Below are positions 54,100 to 62,793 of a DNA stretch of 64,000 nucleotides, piece after piece (within the stretch, counting starts at the first letter, position 1; each line of letters opens with the position of its first letter). A model generated the notes under the pieces. It was not told where the DNA came from. It did not search any database and worked only from the letters and a program-made list of their open reading frames with translations. The stretch comes from Diplonema japonicum (lineage: Eukaryota > Euglenozoa > Diplonemea > Diplonemida > Diplonemidae). The stretch covers positions 62,001 to 126,000 of the forward strand of contig OZ025649.1 in assembly GCA_964019335.1 (NCBI GenBank), in the 5' to 3' direction. The position numbers were made by a program, and so were the translations under genes.

Positions 54100-55605
54100 A
54101 TGCTCCTTATCAAAACCAGTACAGGTGGGATGTTCCCCGGGATCAGCCCCGCCAGGTCAGTTGACAGCTTCAGGGGGTCCCGGTTGGAAGGCTCAGGTGT
54201 AAAGCTACCGAAGGTGTGGCGAGGGCGAACGAAACTGAAAGATGACGATGAGTTTTACACACCGGACTTAATGCGAAAGGAGGTGAAGGATGTGGAGCGG
54301 TACCTTAAGGCCCGTCAGTGTGGGGGGGTTCTGAACAAGCCTGGGATACCTAATGTTGTGCACACACTGTTTCACAAAATGCTATGCAAAGAGACCGCCC
54401 TGTACAGGGACCTGCGGGAGTACAACTTTGTGGATATCGAAAAGCGCCTCAATGCCGCCATAGGAGGGTCGTGGATGTCTCGAGAGCAGTTCCCGGAGGT
54501 GCTTCAAGGGATGTTCCCGCGCATCACAGTGAACCCCAGTGACTGCGAGGTGCTCTTCGACCTCATCGACGGCGACAGGAATGGCGATGTTGGTGTGGAA
54601 GAAGTCTCGAACGGGCTGCTGCTGCTGCTCTCGAACGACAGACACACACTACTGCAGAGGTGCAGGAACATCGTGTCGCAACGACAGCAGTCCGCGAAGC
54701 TTGTCTACCTCAGTCGCTACGAGCTCGTCCTGCTCGCGAGCGCCCTCCTGGATGTGTACAAGGACGACGTGGAGTGGCCTCTCATCAAGCGGGAGATAGA
54801 CGCCATGATCTATGCCTTTGAGTTCACTCTTCGCGGCCGGATACAGCTAGATGTCTTCCAGTCGTACATGGAAGCCCACGACACCCTGAAGGTGCTGATG
54901 TACGAGTCGCCTGACGTGCACCACGTGAAGCACGCCGACCTCACAGCAGTCACCATCTTCGAGAAGACAGCCAGTGAGGACGACCAGGAGCGCCACTTTG
55001 CTTCGAGGAACAACGTAAAAAGCGCGCCCCGCCTTGTGGACGCGTACCTTGTTGATGACTCTGAAGTGCAGAAAACGATCCAGCTCCCGCAGGACAAACG
55101 AACCCCCGTTGAGGGCCTCCGTTGGGATGATTGGGACAAGTGCTACCTCCTCGAGGAGAATTCAGACGGCACAGTGCTGGTGGAGTGGATGTGCGGGGGC
55201 ATCAGCACGATTCCCAAAGAAGGGCTGCGGCAACCGAAGATACCAAAGCGCCAGTCGAGGAGCGACAGCTCGCTTATTAGCAGTACTTTGATGCAATTCA
55301 TCGGCGCTGGGCAGCGTGCGAAGGAACGGAAGACACTCACGCCCCCTCTCTCACCGTTGATGTCCCCGCAAACGCCTCTAACCCCTCACACCCCTTCGAA
55401 GGTTTCAGCTTACGTCTTCAGGCGGCATAAACTGAACCCAGTACCACCCCTCAAGGATCGTCTTATGAACGCTGCCATGTTGTCGAATGGCAACGTAAGC
55501 CACCCTTCGCTGAAGCCGCTGAGTGTGTTCAAACATGCTTTCGCATCTAGAACAGTAGCTAGGCTGACCAAGATGTCGAAGCGTAAGTCACAAATGCCTG
55601 TTTAG
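54100..55605 (+). CDS. EF-hand protein with C-terminal Tudor/SH3-like segment
   Basis: 501 residues if ATG 54100 is used. ATG 54130, just after a TACAG acceptor at 54124, would give 491; an earlier acceptor, TTTTCCATAG at 54074, favours the longer form. A canonical EF-hand loop (DGDRNGDVGVEE, residues 157-168) suggests calcium binding, and a second, degenerate hand may lie near 235-255 (FTLRGRIQLDVFQSYMEA). Residues about 338-381 (GLRWDDWDKCYLLEENSDGT, VLVEWMCGGISTIPKEGL) look like a small barrel of Tudor or SH3 type. A Pro/Thr-rich linker (TPPLSPLMSPQTPLTPHTP) with many possible SP/TP phosphosites leads to a basic tail. The specific function is not recognised. Confidence 0.75.
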   Translation: MLLIKTSTGGMFPGISPARSVDSFRGSRLEGSGVKLPKVWRGRTKLKDDDEFYTPDLMRKEVKDVERYLKARQCGGVLNKPGIPNVVHTLFHKMLCKETALYRDLREYNFVDIEKRLNAAIGGSWMSREQFPEVLQGMFPRITVNPSDCEVLFDLIDGDRNGDVGVEEVSNGLLLLLSNDRHTLLQRCRNIVSQRQQSAKLVYLSRYELVLLASALLDVYKDDVEWPLIKREIDAMIYAFEFTLRGRIQLDVFQSYMEAHDTLKVLMYESPDVHHVKHADLTAVTIFEKTASEDDQERHFASRNNVKSAPRLVDAYLVDDSEVQKTIQLPQDKRTPVEGLRWDDWDKCYLLEENSDGTVLVEWMCGGISTIPKEGLRQPKIPKRQSRSDSSLISSTLMQFIGAGQRAKERKTLTPPLSPLMSPQTPLTPHTPSKVSAYVFRRHKLNPVPPLKDRLMNAAMLSNGNVSHPSLKPLSVFKHAFASRTVARLTKMSKRKSQMPV

Positions 55606-55749
55606 GCCTCTCGTCATTTCTATGGCGATCAATTACCCCCATTCTTTTTTTTTCCTCCTGCCATTGCTACCTCGTTCTCTCTCCTTCCTCTCTTCTTTTT
55701 TTTTCCCCTCCCTGCTTTCTTTTTTCTTCTCACACCACAACCAGAGTAA
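55606..55749 (+). promoter_or_regulatory. long pyrimidine tract and trans-splice acceptor
   Basis: Nearly 100 nt of T/C (55640-55730) ends in CACCACAACCAG at 55744, 5 nt before the ATG at 55750. This is one of the clearest acceptors in the window. Confidence 0.7.
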
Positions 55750-56149
55750 ATGGCAGGATCAAGCCTACTCGCTTCCGGCATTCTGTTGCTGGGATTGGTA
55801 TGCAACACGGAGGGTGGACCACCTGGTGTTATTGCGTACGATGATAGGAATTTGAGGGAAAGGATCTACTTTAAATATGTCAATGTGAGGGTATGCATGG
55901 TGATATTTTGTGTTTGGTATGCAAATTTCACCACAGAAGCGCAATGACATGGACGATGGGAACCAGACGGAGAAGTGGATTCTAATCATCATGGGTTTCA
56001 TTACATGTGTCTGCTTTCTGCTGACATTGTGTTATTCAGTTGCTACAAGAGGGAGAGGCAAGTTCACCAAACCTGACATCCCTTACCTCCCCGAACAGTT
56101 TATTGAAATGGAGCGGAACCATGCTAAGATAGCAAGTGGTGGTGCGTGA
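55750..56149 (+). CDS. small type I membrane protein of unknown function
   Basis: Two exons (55750-55890 and 55937-56149) encode 117 residues. A signal peptide (MAGSSLLASGILLLGLVC) is followed by a short luminal segment, one transmembrane helix (WILIIMGFITCVCFLLTLCY, about 60-80) and a basic-then-acidic cytosolic tail ending in FIEMERNHAKIASGG. Splicing joins YFKYVNVR to KRNDMDDGN; reading through would give a 65-residue product that lacks the membrane helix. The layout is that of a small single-pass accessory or cargo-receptor-like protein, but no family is recognised. Confidence 0.75.
55891..55936 (+). other. intron of the small membrane protein gene (46 nt)
   Basis: GTATGC to TTCACCACAG, phase 0. 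A second internal GTATGC (55918) is not used as a donor in the frame-consistent model. Confidence 0.85.
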
Positions 56150-56487
56150 AGGATTTTAAAAAAGAAAGAAGGAGAAAAAAAAAAGAATAGAAACCAGCAG
56201 TACGAAGAAATGAAATGGAAAATAAAAAAATAAAAATAAAAAAAGAGGACTTCTGCTTCCCTTCGCCCTCCCCCCCCCCCCCTTCCTGACTGTTATATTA
56301 TTATGTTTTTTTTTTCAAAAGGAAACTTTCTTTTTTTAAAAAAGGGAAGAGAACAAAAAGGGGACCCCCCCCCCCTCACACACTTTTTATTTATTTGTTG
56401 TTTGTTTTGTTGTTCAGTTAGTTATTTTCTTTTTTGCGGGTTTGTGTCCACCCCCACCCCACAAACAAACAAACCAAGTGGCGCGCC
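56150..56487 (+). other. gene-free stretch with homopolymers and acceptor
   Basis: A-rich then C-rich and T-rich DNA. It includes a near-palindromic CTTTTTTTAAAAAAGGG (about 56329-56346) and a T-rich run ending in TTGTTCAG at 56417. The next gene starts at ATG 56488; the frame upstream of it has no ATG. Confidence 0.6.
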
Positions 56488-57063
56488 ATGGAGGTACCGC
56501 TAGACATCTTCAGGTGGCTGATCCACCTCAACGTCTTAGAGGGTGACTGCAGCATGGAGAGGAGTAGTGGTGAAAACGTGTATCTGAATGAAGAGAGCGC
56601 AGAACTGCTGCTGAGTGGGGTGCACGTAGCTCCGCTGGTTCAAAGTTTAGGAAAGACCCTCGCCATCCCTGTGCCCGTGGCAAGGTTACGACTTGAGCGG
56701 TCGGTCCAAAGCAGGCTGTACAACTGGAATGTGCTCAGCCAGGCCTTGGAGGCGGTGGGACACCATATGAGGTTCAATGAAAAACGTCTTCTTGTTGCAG
56801 GCGATAGACGGATGCTGGTCTCTGTGCTGCAATCCATTAAAGCGACCTATGACAAGGCCTCACACCGGCGGGTGCCTTCACCATGCAATTTGCCCCCCCT
56901 TCGCAATCAGCCTAAGGACGACTCGGGCCTTCAAAACTACCTCCGCTCACAAGCCGAGGAATTCCACTGCGGTACCAAAGCATCTTGTATTCTAGCTTCC
57001 ACATCTTCCACGAAACCCCGATCAACACAGCAGCCTAGAAAACTGCCGCCATTGAATCTGTGA
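56488..57063 (+). CDS. calponin-homology-like (NN-CH type) protein
   Basis: 191 residues. Residues 1-120 fit the small CH-like fold found in ciliary and centrosomal proteins: IFRWLIHLNV at the start, an AELLLSGVHVAPLVQSL segment, LYNWNVLSQALEAVGHHM, and LLVAGDRRMLVSVLQSI at the end. Such domains bind microtubules or tubulin, often in the flagellum. The C-terminal 70 residues are Ser/Pro-rich and disordered. The match is by pattern, so a different all-helical fold is possible. Confidence 0.6.
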   Translation: MEVPLDIFRWLIHLNVLEGDCSMERSSGENVYLNEESAELLLSGVHVAPLVQSLGKTLAIPVPVARLRLERSVQSRLYNWNVLSQALEAVGHHMRFNEKRLLVAGDRRMLVSVLQSIKATYDKASHRRVPSPCNLPPLRNQPKDDSGLQNYLRSQAEEFHCGTKASCILASTSSTKPRSTQQPRKLPPLNL

Positions 57064-57157
57064 AAAGGGTGCTGGTGTGAAGGTGGGGGGGGGGGGGTGT
57101 TAAAAGGAAATGAATGGGAGAGAAAAAAAAAACTTGCATTTACACTTTTTTGTTTTT

Positions 57158-57188
<31 letters not shown>

Positions 57189-57235
57189 CCCCTTTCGTTT
57201 GCTAACACTTCTCTCTCTTCAATAGTATTCTCCCT

Positions 57236-57266
<31 letters not shown>

Positions 57267-57571
57267 TTTCCTTCTTCTGGCGGGACGTTATTTTTCTTTT
57301 TTTCTTCTTTATTTTGCTTGCATAACAGTTTGAGTACTTTTACCCCTTCTTCTTCTCTGATGATATGTGTTGCATTAATGCAGCTTCCTACTTCATTTTG
57401 TTTTTTTGTCTGTTTTCCGATTTATTTTTCCTTTACATTCCCTTTTCCTGATACGCTGCTCTTTTATTTTATTTTATTTTTTTAGGGAGATACTTTCTCC
57501 CACCAAGTTAAAAAAAAAGATTGTTTTGTGTCATCAGCCGCCAAACCAACAACCCTCAACAGGACCGACGA
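57064..57571 (+). other. gene-free stretch with T30 and T29 tracts and acceptor
   Basis: It contains a G-run, T tracts at 57159-57188 and 57241-57269, and further T/C-rich DNA ending in TTTTTTTAG at 57485 and GTGTCATCAG at 57537. Open frames here are poly-Phe or poly-Ser and are not believable proteins. Confidence 0.7.
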
Positions 57572-58972
57572 ATGGCGATCGTTGCCGAGGGGGACCTCAC
57601 CCCAGACATGAGATCGGTAAGCGATGCTGCATCTAGTGTGGTGAGCCCGGAGGAGGTGCGGTTACATGCTTTTGGCGTATTTATCAAGCAGCAACAGGAG
57701 TACATAGAATATTTACAAGAGCTGCTGGTAGACCACGGGTACACCCTACCATCGCACTCTGACATCATGACTGCTGAGCAGGGCCAGGCCATTCTGGACA
57801 ATATCATTGCAACATCTCGAACAGGCCGAACCCCGCACGGACAAAGGCCTGACGCAACAGGGCACACCGAAGCAGCGCACACTGAAGCGGAACAGGGACC
57901 CCAGACAGGGGCACCACCACCACAACCACCAACAGATGAGATAAAAAAACAAAAAGATACAAAACGCCAGAAAAGAGATAGCGTTAGCAGCTTGAAAAGC
58001 ACGACACCGACACCCAGAGGCACGACACCCAGAGCTTCGTTGGACGCCGCCGCCATGCAGTCGCTCCAAGAGCCAGAGAAGCAACCGCAACCTGAAGACA
58101 AACCGACAGACACCCCATCCCAAGCGCAGGCTCAAAAAGAAGATGTCGTGTCCATGCCCCAAGAGGAGCTCCCCAAAACACCTGCCGAACAACCGATAGA
58201 GAAGCCAGCTCCTTTGCAGGCGAAGTCAAAAAGCGTTCAGAAGAAGAAACACAGGAGTAGTGAGAAGACTCCCAAGAGTTTCAAGACTCCACGGAAGCCT
58301 CTGGAGAACCACCAGTCGCCAGCCGCGCTGGAGCCTGCGCCTGCCTTCGACTTGCCTTCAAGCGGCGACAAAGTTCATCCCAACGCAGTCAGCACTCCGT
58401 ATTTCCCTATGACGCCCTTGTCGCCCCCACAGCATGCTGTGCAAGATGGCCCTGTCATCTTAAGCTCGCAGCCCATGCCTCCACCCTTTGCAAGACAGGT
58501 GGAGGGCCACGATCCTGTGGCGTTGTGTTGGTGCTACCTCAAGGCACCCCCCGTGGTCCCTGGCGGCCCTCCCTTGTATAAGAAGCGATTGCTTCGACTG
58601 GAGGGAGACATGGTCACGTTCAGCTCAGCCAACGGAGGGAAGCTCACACCGTTGGAAGCTGTGCCCTTGAGTGATATTCTGGTATGTCGCAACACGTCAT
58701 CACAACACTACAGGTGTTCGGGAGCTACAAAGATGCAACGCAGGTGATGTCGTTAGGTGTGTCGTTCTATATGTGCACGCGAGTCATGGCCTGGGTATGC
58801 ACGTGAAGCGTTAACAAGCATCAAACAGATTGGCATTGCTACCGAAGGTGACGTGCTTGGTGAGTGGTTGGAGTGGGCTGCCAACCAGCCTGGCATCGAT
58901 GCTTCTCCAGTGAGCGCACCTCTCCCGGTGGAGCCCAACTATATTGCCATCTCTCCCCAACGAGTGAAATAG
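57572..58972 (+). CDS. PH-like domain protein with Pro/Gln/Thr-rich linker
   Basis: Three exons (57572-58681, 58714-58794, 58829-58972), 444 residues. The N-terminus (about 20-75) is helical (VFIKQQQEYIEYLQELLVDH). A long disordered segment rich in Pro, Gln, Thr and Lys follows. From about 310 to the end the sequence reads like a pleckstrin-homology fold: VALCWCYLKAPPVV, LYKKRLLRLEGDMVTFSS, VPLSDILVFGSY, VSFYMCTRVMAWIGIATEG and a final helix DVLGEWLEWAAN. The last strands and the helix exist only after both introns are removed, which supports the exon model. PH domains bind phosphoinositides or proteins; lipid binding cannot be judged here. Confidence 0.75.
58682..58713 (+). other. PH-like gene intron 1 (32 nt)
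   Basis: GTATGT to CACTACAG, phase 0, joining SDIL to VFGSYKDATQ within the PH-like fold. Confidence 0.9.
58795..58828 (+). other. PH-like gene intron 2 (34 nt)
   Basis: GTATGC to ATCAAACAG, phase 0, with a GTTAACA branch-like motif. It joins CTRVMAW to IGIATEGDV. Confidence 0.9.
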
Positions 58973-59379
58973 CCAGTTTGCAGGTACCGTCTGCATAGGA
59001 AGTGGGTTGTATCCCTTGTACAAATTTTATTTTCTGTCCCCCTTGTCTTCAGTATATTCCCGTTTACCCTTCCTTTCGCATGCAGCGGTATTCACAAGCC
59101 TATCGCCTTCCATGTATAGCCCTCCTATGATGCTCTCAGCTACTTCTTGATGTCGGGGCTGGTGTTCTAGATCAAAAGTGAGAGTGTACTAGCACAAAGC
59201 AGGGTGACATCGTAAGTAAATGAAATGCCTTTTCTTCTTTTTCTTTTTTTCTTTTCTGCTATTTCTTCAATTCGGCCTTTTTCCTCTTCTTTTTCTTTTT
59301 GTTCTTTTTGTTCTTTCTGTTTCCCTCTGATGTTTTCTTACGCCAGTAAGGTCCCTCGCGGCATCCACAACAGGCTTCG
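58973..59379 (+). other. 407-nt gap with two acceptor-like sites
   Basis: No protein gene is evident. TTTCTGTCCCCCTTGTCTTC followed by AG ends at about 59052. A long T/C run (59229-59335) leads to CATCCACAACAG at 59373, just before the next ATG. The unique DNA between them (59055-59220) has no long frame and might be a small non-coding transcript or simply the 3' UTR of the previous gene. Confidence 0.5.
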
Positions 59380-61461
59380 ATGAGCGACACAGCGTTGGTG
59401 GTTGTTTTTGTGTTGATAATAATATTCGCTGCGGGATGCGGGGCATATGGTGGGAGGGCGCTGTGGCGGAAGTCGCGCACAGAGAAGGAATATTCTAGAC
59501 AAGAGAAGGAGCGCTTCGAAGCGGAGGAGGTCGAGCGGCAGAGACGGCAGGTGAGGAAGGCAAACAGGAGCAATACTGCACAAACAGAAAAAGTTGCCTT
59601 AGGGGATGTAGCTCCTCTCACAGAGTGCGACCGTCAGGCCATCGACGATGCTTTCAAACACATCGAGACGAAGGGTGTCCCGTACGAAAACGACACAGAA
59701 GCCCACTGGTTCCCCAGAGGGCCTGGCGCATGGATGACCGGGGAGATTGCACAGATAAAGCAAGACCTAGACATCATCTCTGTTGCAACACGCGAGCTGT
59801 GGGACACCAAAGAGGGCGATATCCTCGACGAACTCGTCAGCAACCTCCCCTTCGCAGCGTCTCCACACCCTTATGTCCTGCTGCGTGAGATATGCGACCG
59901 CCTGTGGTCCCTCTATGGGGCATCACACCCTACAAAGTCCCCACTCATGTTGCTCTCGATGCTGCTCTACACACAAGAACCAGCAGACATCGACCGCCTC
60001 CTTCTCTACGACGCCCCTGTATGGGTGGAGGGCAGCCTCCCCGGAAAGGAGACATGGTCAGCATACTTAACCCAAAACAGCACCTCTGAAGCTAAGCCCC
60101 TCAGCATAACTGCCCAGATTGACACCATGGCACAGAACATCCTTCGCACTAGGATGCTGGCCTCCAATGAGGCTGCTCTGGACGACTACAGGAAGTGGAT
60201 CAAGCTAACCTGCTTACTAAGTGCCCTAACGGGCCCACCGAACCCGCCGTCCAATGTCAACGCCACACTCTTCAAAATCGGGTACAACATCCCAGAGGAG
60301 GTCATCTCAGAGTTCTACAACGACGACTTGCAGGAGAGGGTGCTTGGGTGGATGCCACCGACCGCATGCACCTTCAACCACGGGAGGGGCCCCAAAGACC
60401 AAAGCACGGGAGGGCTCACCATCAGGATCCATGACGCTCGGTACAACCTTCCACTGGTGCCTTCGCAGTACCCAGGCGAGGACGCCGCTTTGCTACCTCC
60501 ATTTTCAGTTTTCAGGCTGAATAATGTCAGGAAAGAGGGAAGACTAGGGACGCTTGTAGACGTGACGTTCACTGGCACAGTGCAGTCGCACGAGGATTGC
60601 AGCTTCAACAGAAGAGTGTTGGATGAATGCTGGGCGGCGGAGTCGAAGCTGCGACGGGTGGATGTCCTGTTGGAGACACTCATCGCAACACGGGATGTCC
60701 CCCACACCTTGTATGTGTCGGGGCTCGGCAGTGCGGATGGGTGCTACAGTTTGAATGCACGCAAAGTGCGAGGCATGCCGTTGTGGTGCAACAAAACGTT
60801 TAGCGTCTACACGTCAGGGTCAAGCAGCAGGTGGGTCATAGGAAAGGCACCTGACTCAGGCGTGGGGAGAATGGTGTCGGAACAGCATGGAGGGGCCATG
60901 CCTCACCTCATGAAAGACTGGTTTAGATCTGCTCCCAGCAAATCCGATTACGTGTGGGCAAAGGACCAAGGTGTGAGGGTGAGTGCTGTGCCACCACCGA
61001 GGGAGACGCATAAAGTGGTGTCCTTTGATGCACTCTCAGACACTTCTGACGCAATCAGCTTGGAGATGGAATCTGAGCAGACGGCATTACTCTGCGAAGA
61101 CCGCAAGGCAAGCATCTCGCCTCAGGGCGTCGACCCACCCACTCTTCCTTACCAACCCCCTTTTCTAGAAGCACAGAATATGGAGATGATACAAGGCACC
61201 TGGCGCACTATGCATTCAGTGCAGGCAATTGTGTCCGGCCACCTCGTCACTTTCATCTCCCCACCCCTCCCCGACGCCTACGCTACGCTGAGCACTACAC
61301 CCGTCATCACCCTCTCGGGCGCCTCTGTTATGTTTTGCACACTGAACAGAATCGAGTGGTCCGACGGCGACGTTTGGACGCGCCCCATGCTCACGAACCC
61401 CCTCAAGCAGTACCGTGACGTGTCACCCCCCCCGCCTGTAGACTTTATAGATTTCGTGTAA
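59380..61461 (+). CDS. membrane-anchored protein with degenerate ADP-ribosyltransferase-like domain
   Basis: 693 residues. The N-terminal helix TALVVVFVLIIIFAAGCGAY is a signal anchor, followed by a basic/acidic coiled stretch. Residues about 100-385 parallel the ART domain of the gene at 15688. LFKIGYN stands where that protein has LYRGFAG (Lys299 in place of Arg), MPPTACTF replaces WPSFNSCT, and YPGEDAALLPPFSVF replaces YPEEKELLLSPFVVF. The E-x-E pair becomes Glu-Asp-Ala (367-369), so transferase activity is doubtful. Two small modules follow: about 445-515 (SADGCYSLNARKVRGMPLWC...RWVIG) and about 606-667 (GTWRTMHSVQAIVSGHLV...WSDGDVW). A receptor or scaffold that has lost catalysis is the likely reading. 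The start follows an acceptor at 59373. Confidence 0.7.
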   Translation: MSDTALVVVFVLIIIFAAGCGAYGGRALWRKSRTEKEYSRQEKERFEAEEVERQRRQVRKANRSNTAQTEKVALGDVAPLTECDRQAIDDAFKHIETKGVPYENDTEAHWFPRGPGAWMTGEIAQIKQDLDIISVATRELWDTKEGDILDELVSNLPFAASPHPYVLLREICDRLWSLYGASHPTKSPLMLLSMLLYTQEPADIDRLLLYDAPVWVEGSLPGKETWSAYLTQNSTSEAKPLSITAQIDTMAQNILRTRMLASNEAALDDYRKWIKLTCLLSALTGPPNPPSNVNATLFKIGYNIPEEVISEFYNDDLQERVLGWMPPTACTFNHGRGPKDQSTGGLTIRIHDARYNLPLVPSQYPGEDAALLPPFSVFRLNNVRKEGRLGTLVDVTFTGTVQSHEDCSFNRRVLDECWAAESKLRRVDVLLETLIATRDVPHTLYVSGLGSADGCYSLNARKVRGMPLWCNKTFSVYTSGSSSRWVIGKAPDSGVGRMVSEQHGGAMPHLMKDWFRSAPSKSDYVWAKDQGVRVSAVPPPRETHKVVSFDALSDTSDAISLEMESEQTALLCEDRKASISPQGVDPPTLPYQPPFLEAQNMEMIQGTWRTMHSVQAIVSGHLVTFISPPLPDAYATLSTTPVITLSGASVMFCTLNRIEWSDGDVWTRPMLTNPLKQYRDVSPPPPVDFIDFV

Positions 61462-61478
61462 CAAAATAGAGATGTTCG

Positions 61479-61502
61479 TGTTTTGCCCTTTTGTTTCTTC
61501 AG
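61479..61502 (+). promoter_or_regulatory. predicted trans-splice acceptor and short uORF of the GTPase gene
   Basis: TTTTGCCCTTTTGTTTCTTC then AG ends at 61502. A 9-codon upstream ORF starts at ATG 61535 and overlaps the chosen start at 61552, unless the alternative CTGCAG acceptor at 61519 or leaky scanning is used. Confidence 0.5.
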
Positions 61503-61551
61503 TTATCACCAGCCTGCAGGACTGCGAATAAAAGATGATTGTGTCCATACG

Positions 61552-62565
61552 ATGGATTGGATAGAGTGGAGGAACAGTGATAAGTGCCGCCTGGCGGCGT
61601 TACAGATACCCGACTCGCGACTGGTGCTGAACGAGGAATGTTTGAAAGCGCTGGAGAAATGCGTTAAGAAGACGGAACCAAGCAAGGTGGTCGTGGTTGT
61701 GGGGGATCAGGGCGTGGGCAAGTCGACGATCGTTGCGGAGCTGCTGCGGGACCCCGTGGTGAGGAACATGAGTGGGAACATGGTGGTGGACGCAGAGCGG
61801 ACGACAGGGGTGCGGGTGTTCACGAACAAGGTGAAGGCACAAACATCTATTTACAAATACCTACTCATCGACACTGAGGGGCTAAACTCAGCCGAGCCTC
61901 CGGAAGGCGTCCCGCGGGAACAGTACAACAGCTACTACCGTCCTGGGTTACAGCAACTCATTCCTCAACTAGCGTACCAAGCTGCCAGCCTTGTGATTTA
62001 CTGTTCGGGATCGCCTATGCCGAAGGCTTATAGTGACTGCGTGGAGGCATTCCACGTGACTTCCGGTGGAACGCCTGTGAACAGATCACGCGAGACCATC
62101 AAACCGACACTGCTGGTGCTACTGAATAAGCAGCCTCTTCGGAAATGCTTCAGCAGCGATAAGGATGAGGTTGAGTATGTGACAGAAGAAGCGTGCAGCG
62201 AGGCCCTGCGTGGCTGCGACGAGCGGAATGGCGGTTGCTTGGGGAACTTCTTCTGCAGCTTGCACGCCTTCATGCTCCCGCTAAAGGACTCGAAGTTCCG
62301 TCCGCGCAACAGATCCGACGTCCAGGGCGGCCCTGTGTTCGGGGTGAGCATCTCAACACTGCAGGTTGTGATTCATCACCTGCTGACTGACCAGATCCGT
62401 CATTCCCTTGAAATCCAGAAGGGAGTGGGGAAAGCCATCCTTTCTGAGGCTGCCTGGGTGCGGTCCCTCCCCATTAAGGTTGGCATCATCAACGAAGCTA
62501 TCCACAAGTGGGGGTGCCCCGTGCTCATCACTGCTGATGACATTAGGAAATACAACACAATATGA
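61552..62565 (+). CDS. GB1/atlastin-type (dynamin-superfamily) GTPase domain protein
   Basis: 337 residues. A P-loop GDQGVGKST (about 51-59) in VVVVGDQGVGKSTIVAELL, a Thr-containing switch (AERTTGVRVFTN), and DTEGLNS (about 106) in place of the usual DxxG are typical of guanylate-binding and atlastin/RHD3 GTPases, which dimerise on GTP binding and remodel membranes. LLVLLNKQPL may be the guanine-recognition strand. The protein is only as long as the G domain; the helical stalk and membrane hairpin of the large family members are absent. The open frame upstream of 61552 has no ATG. Confidence 0.8.
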   Translation: MDWIEWRNSDKCRLAALQIPDSRLVLNEECLKALEKCVKKTEPSKVVVVVGDQGVGKSTIVAELLRDPVVRNMSGNMVVDAERTTGVRVFTNKVKAQTSIYKYLLIDTEGLNSAEPPEGVPREQYNSYYRPGLQQLIPQLAYQAASLVIYCSGSPMPKAYSDCVEAFHVTSGGTPVNRSRETIKPTLLVLLNKQPLRKCFSSDKDEVEYVTEEACSEALRGCDERNGGCLGNFFCSLHAFMLPLKDSKFRPRNRSDVQGGPVFGVSISTLQVVIHHLLTDQIRHSLEIQKGVGKAILSEAAWVRSLPIKVGIINEAIHKWGCPVLITADDIRKYNTI

Positions 62566-62721
62566 CTCTTTTGTTTGTTTATTTTTTTTACTTTGTATTC
62601 CCAGTTTGACACAAGAAGCCCTTGTAACACGCCAGACCCCTTCCCTTCTCGAAAGTCCTTCCCTCTTCCATTCCAACAACAATAAACACCACACTGTCCC
62701 TGGATGAGAGGATGATGGGGC

Positions 62722-62759
<38 letters not shown>

Positions 62760-62761
62760 CG

Positions 62762-62793
<32 letters not shown>

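Noticed and set aside
57114-57485. Poly-Phe open frame
   Set aside because: Pure translation of T tracts ahead of a splice acceptor.
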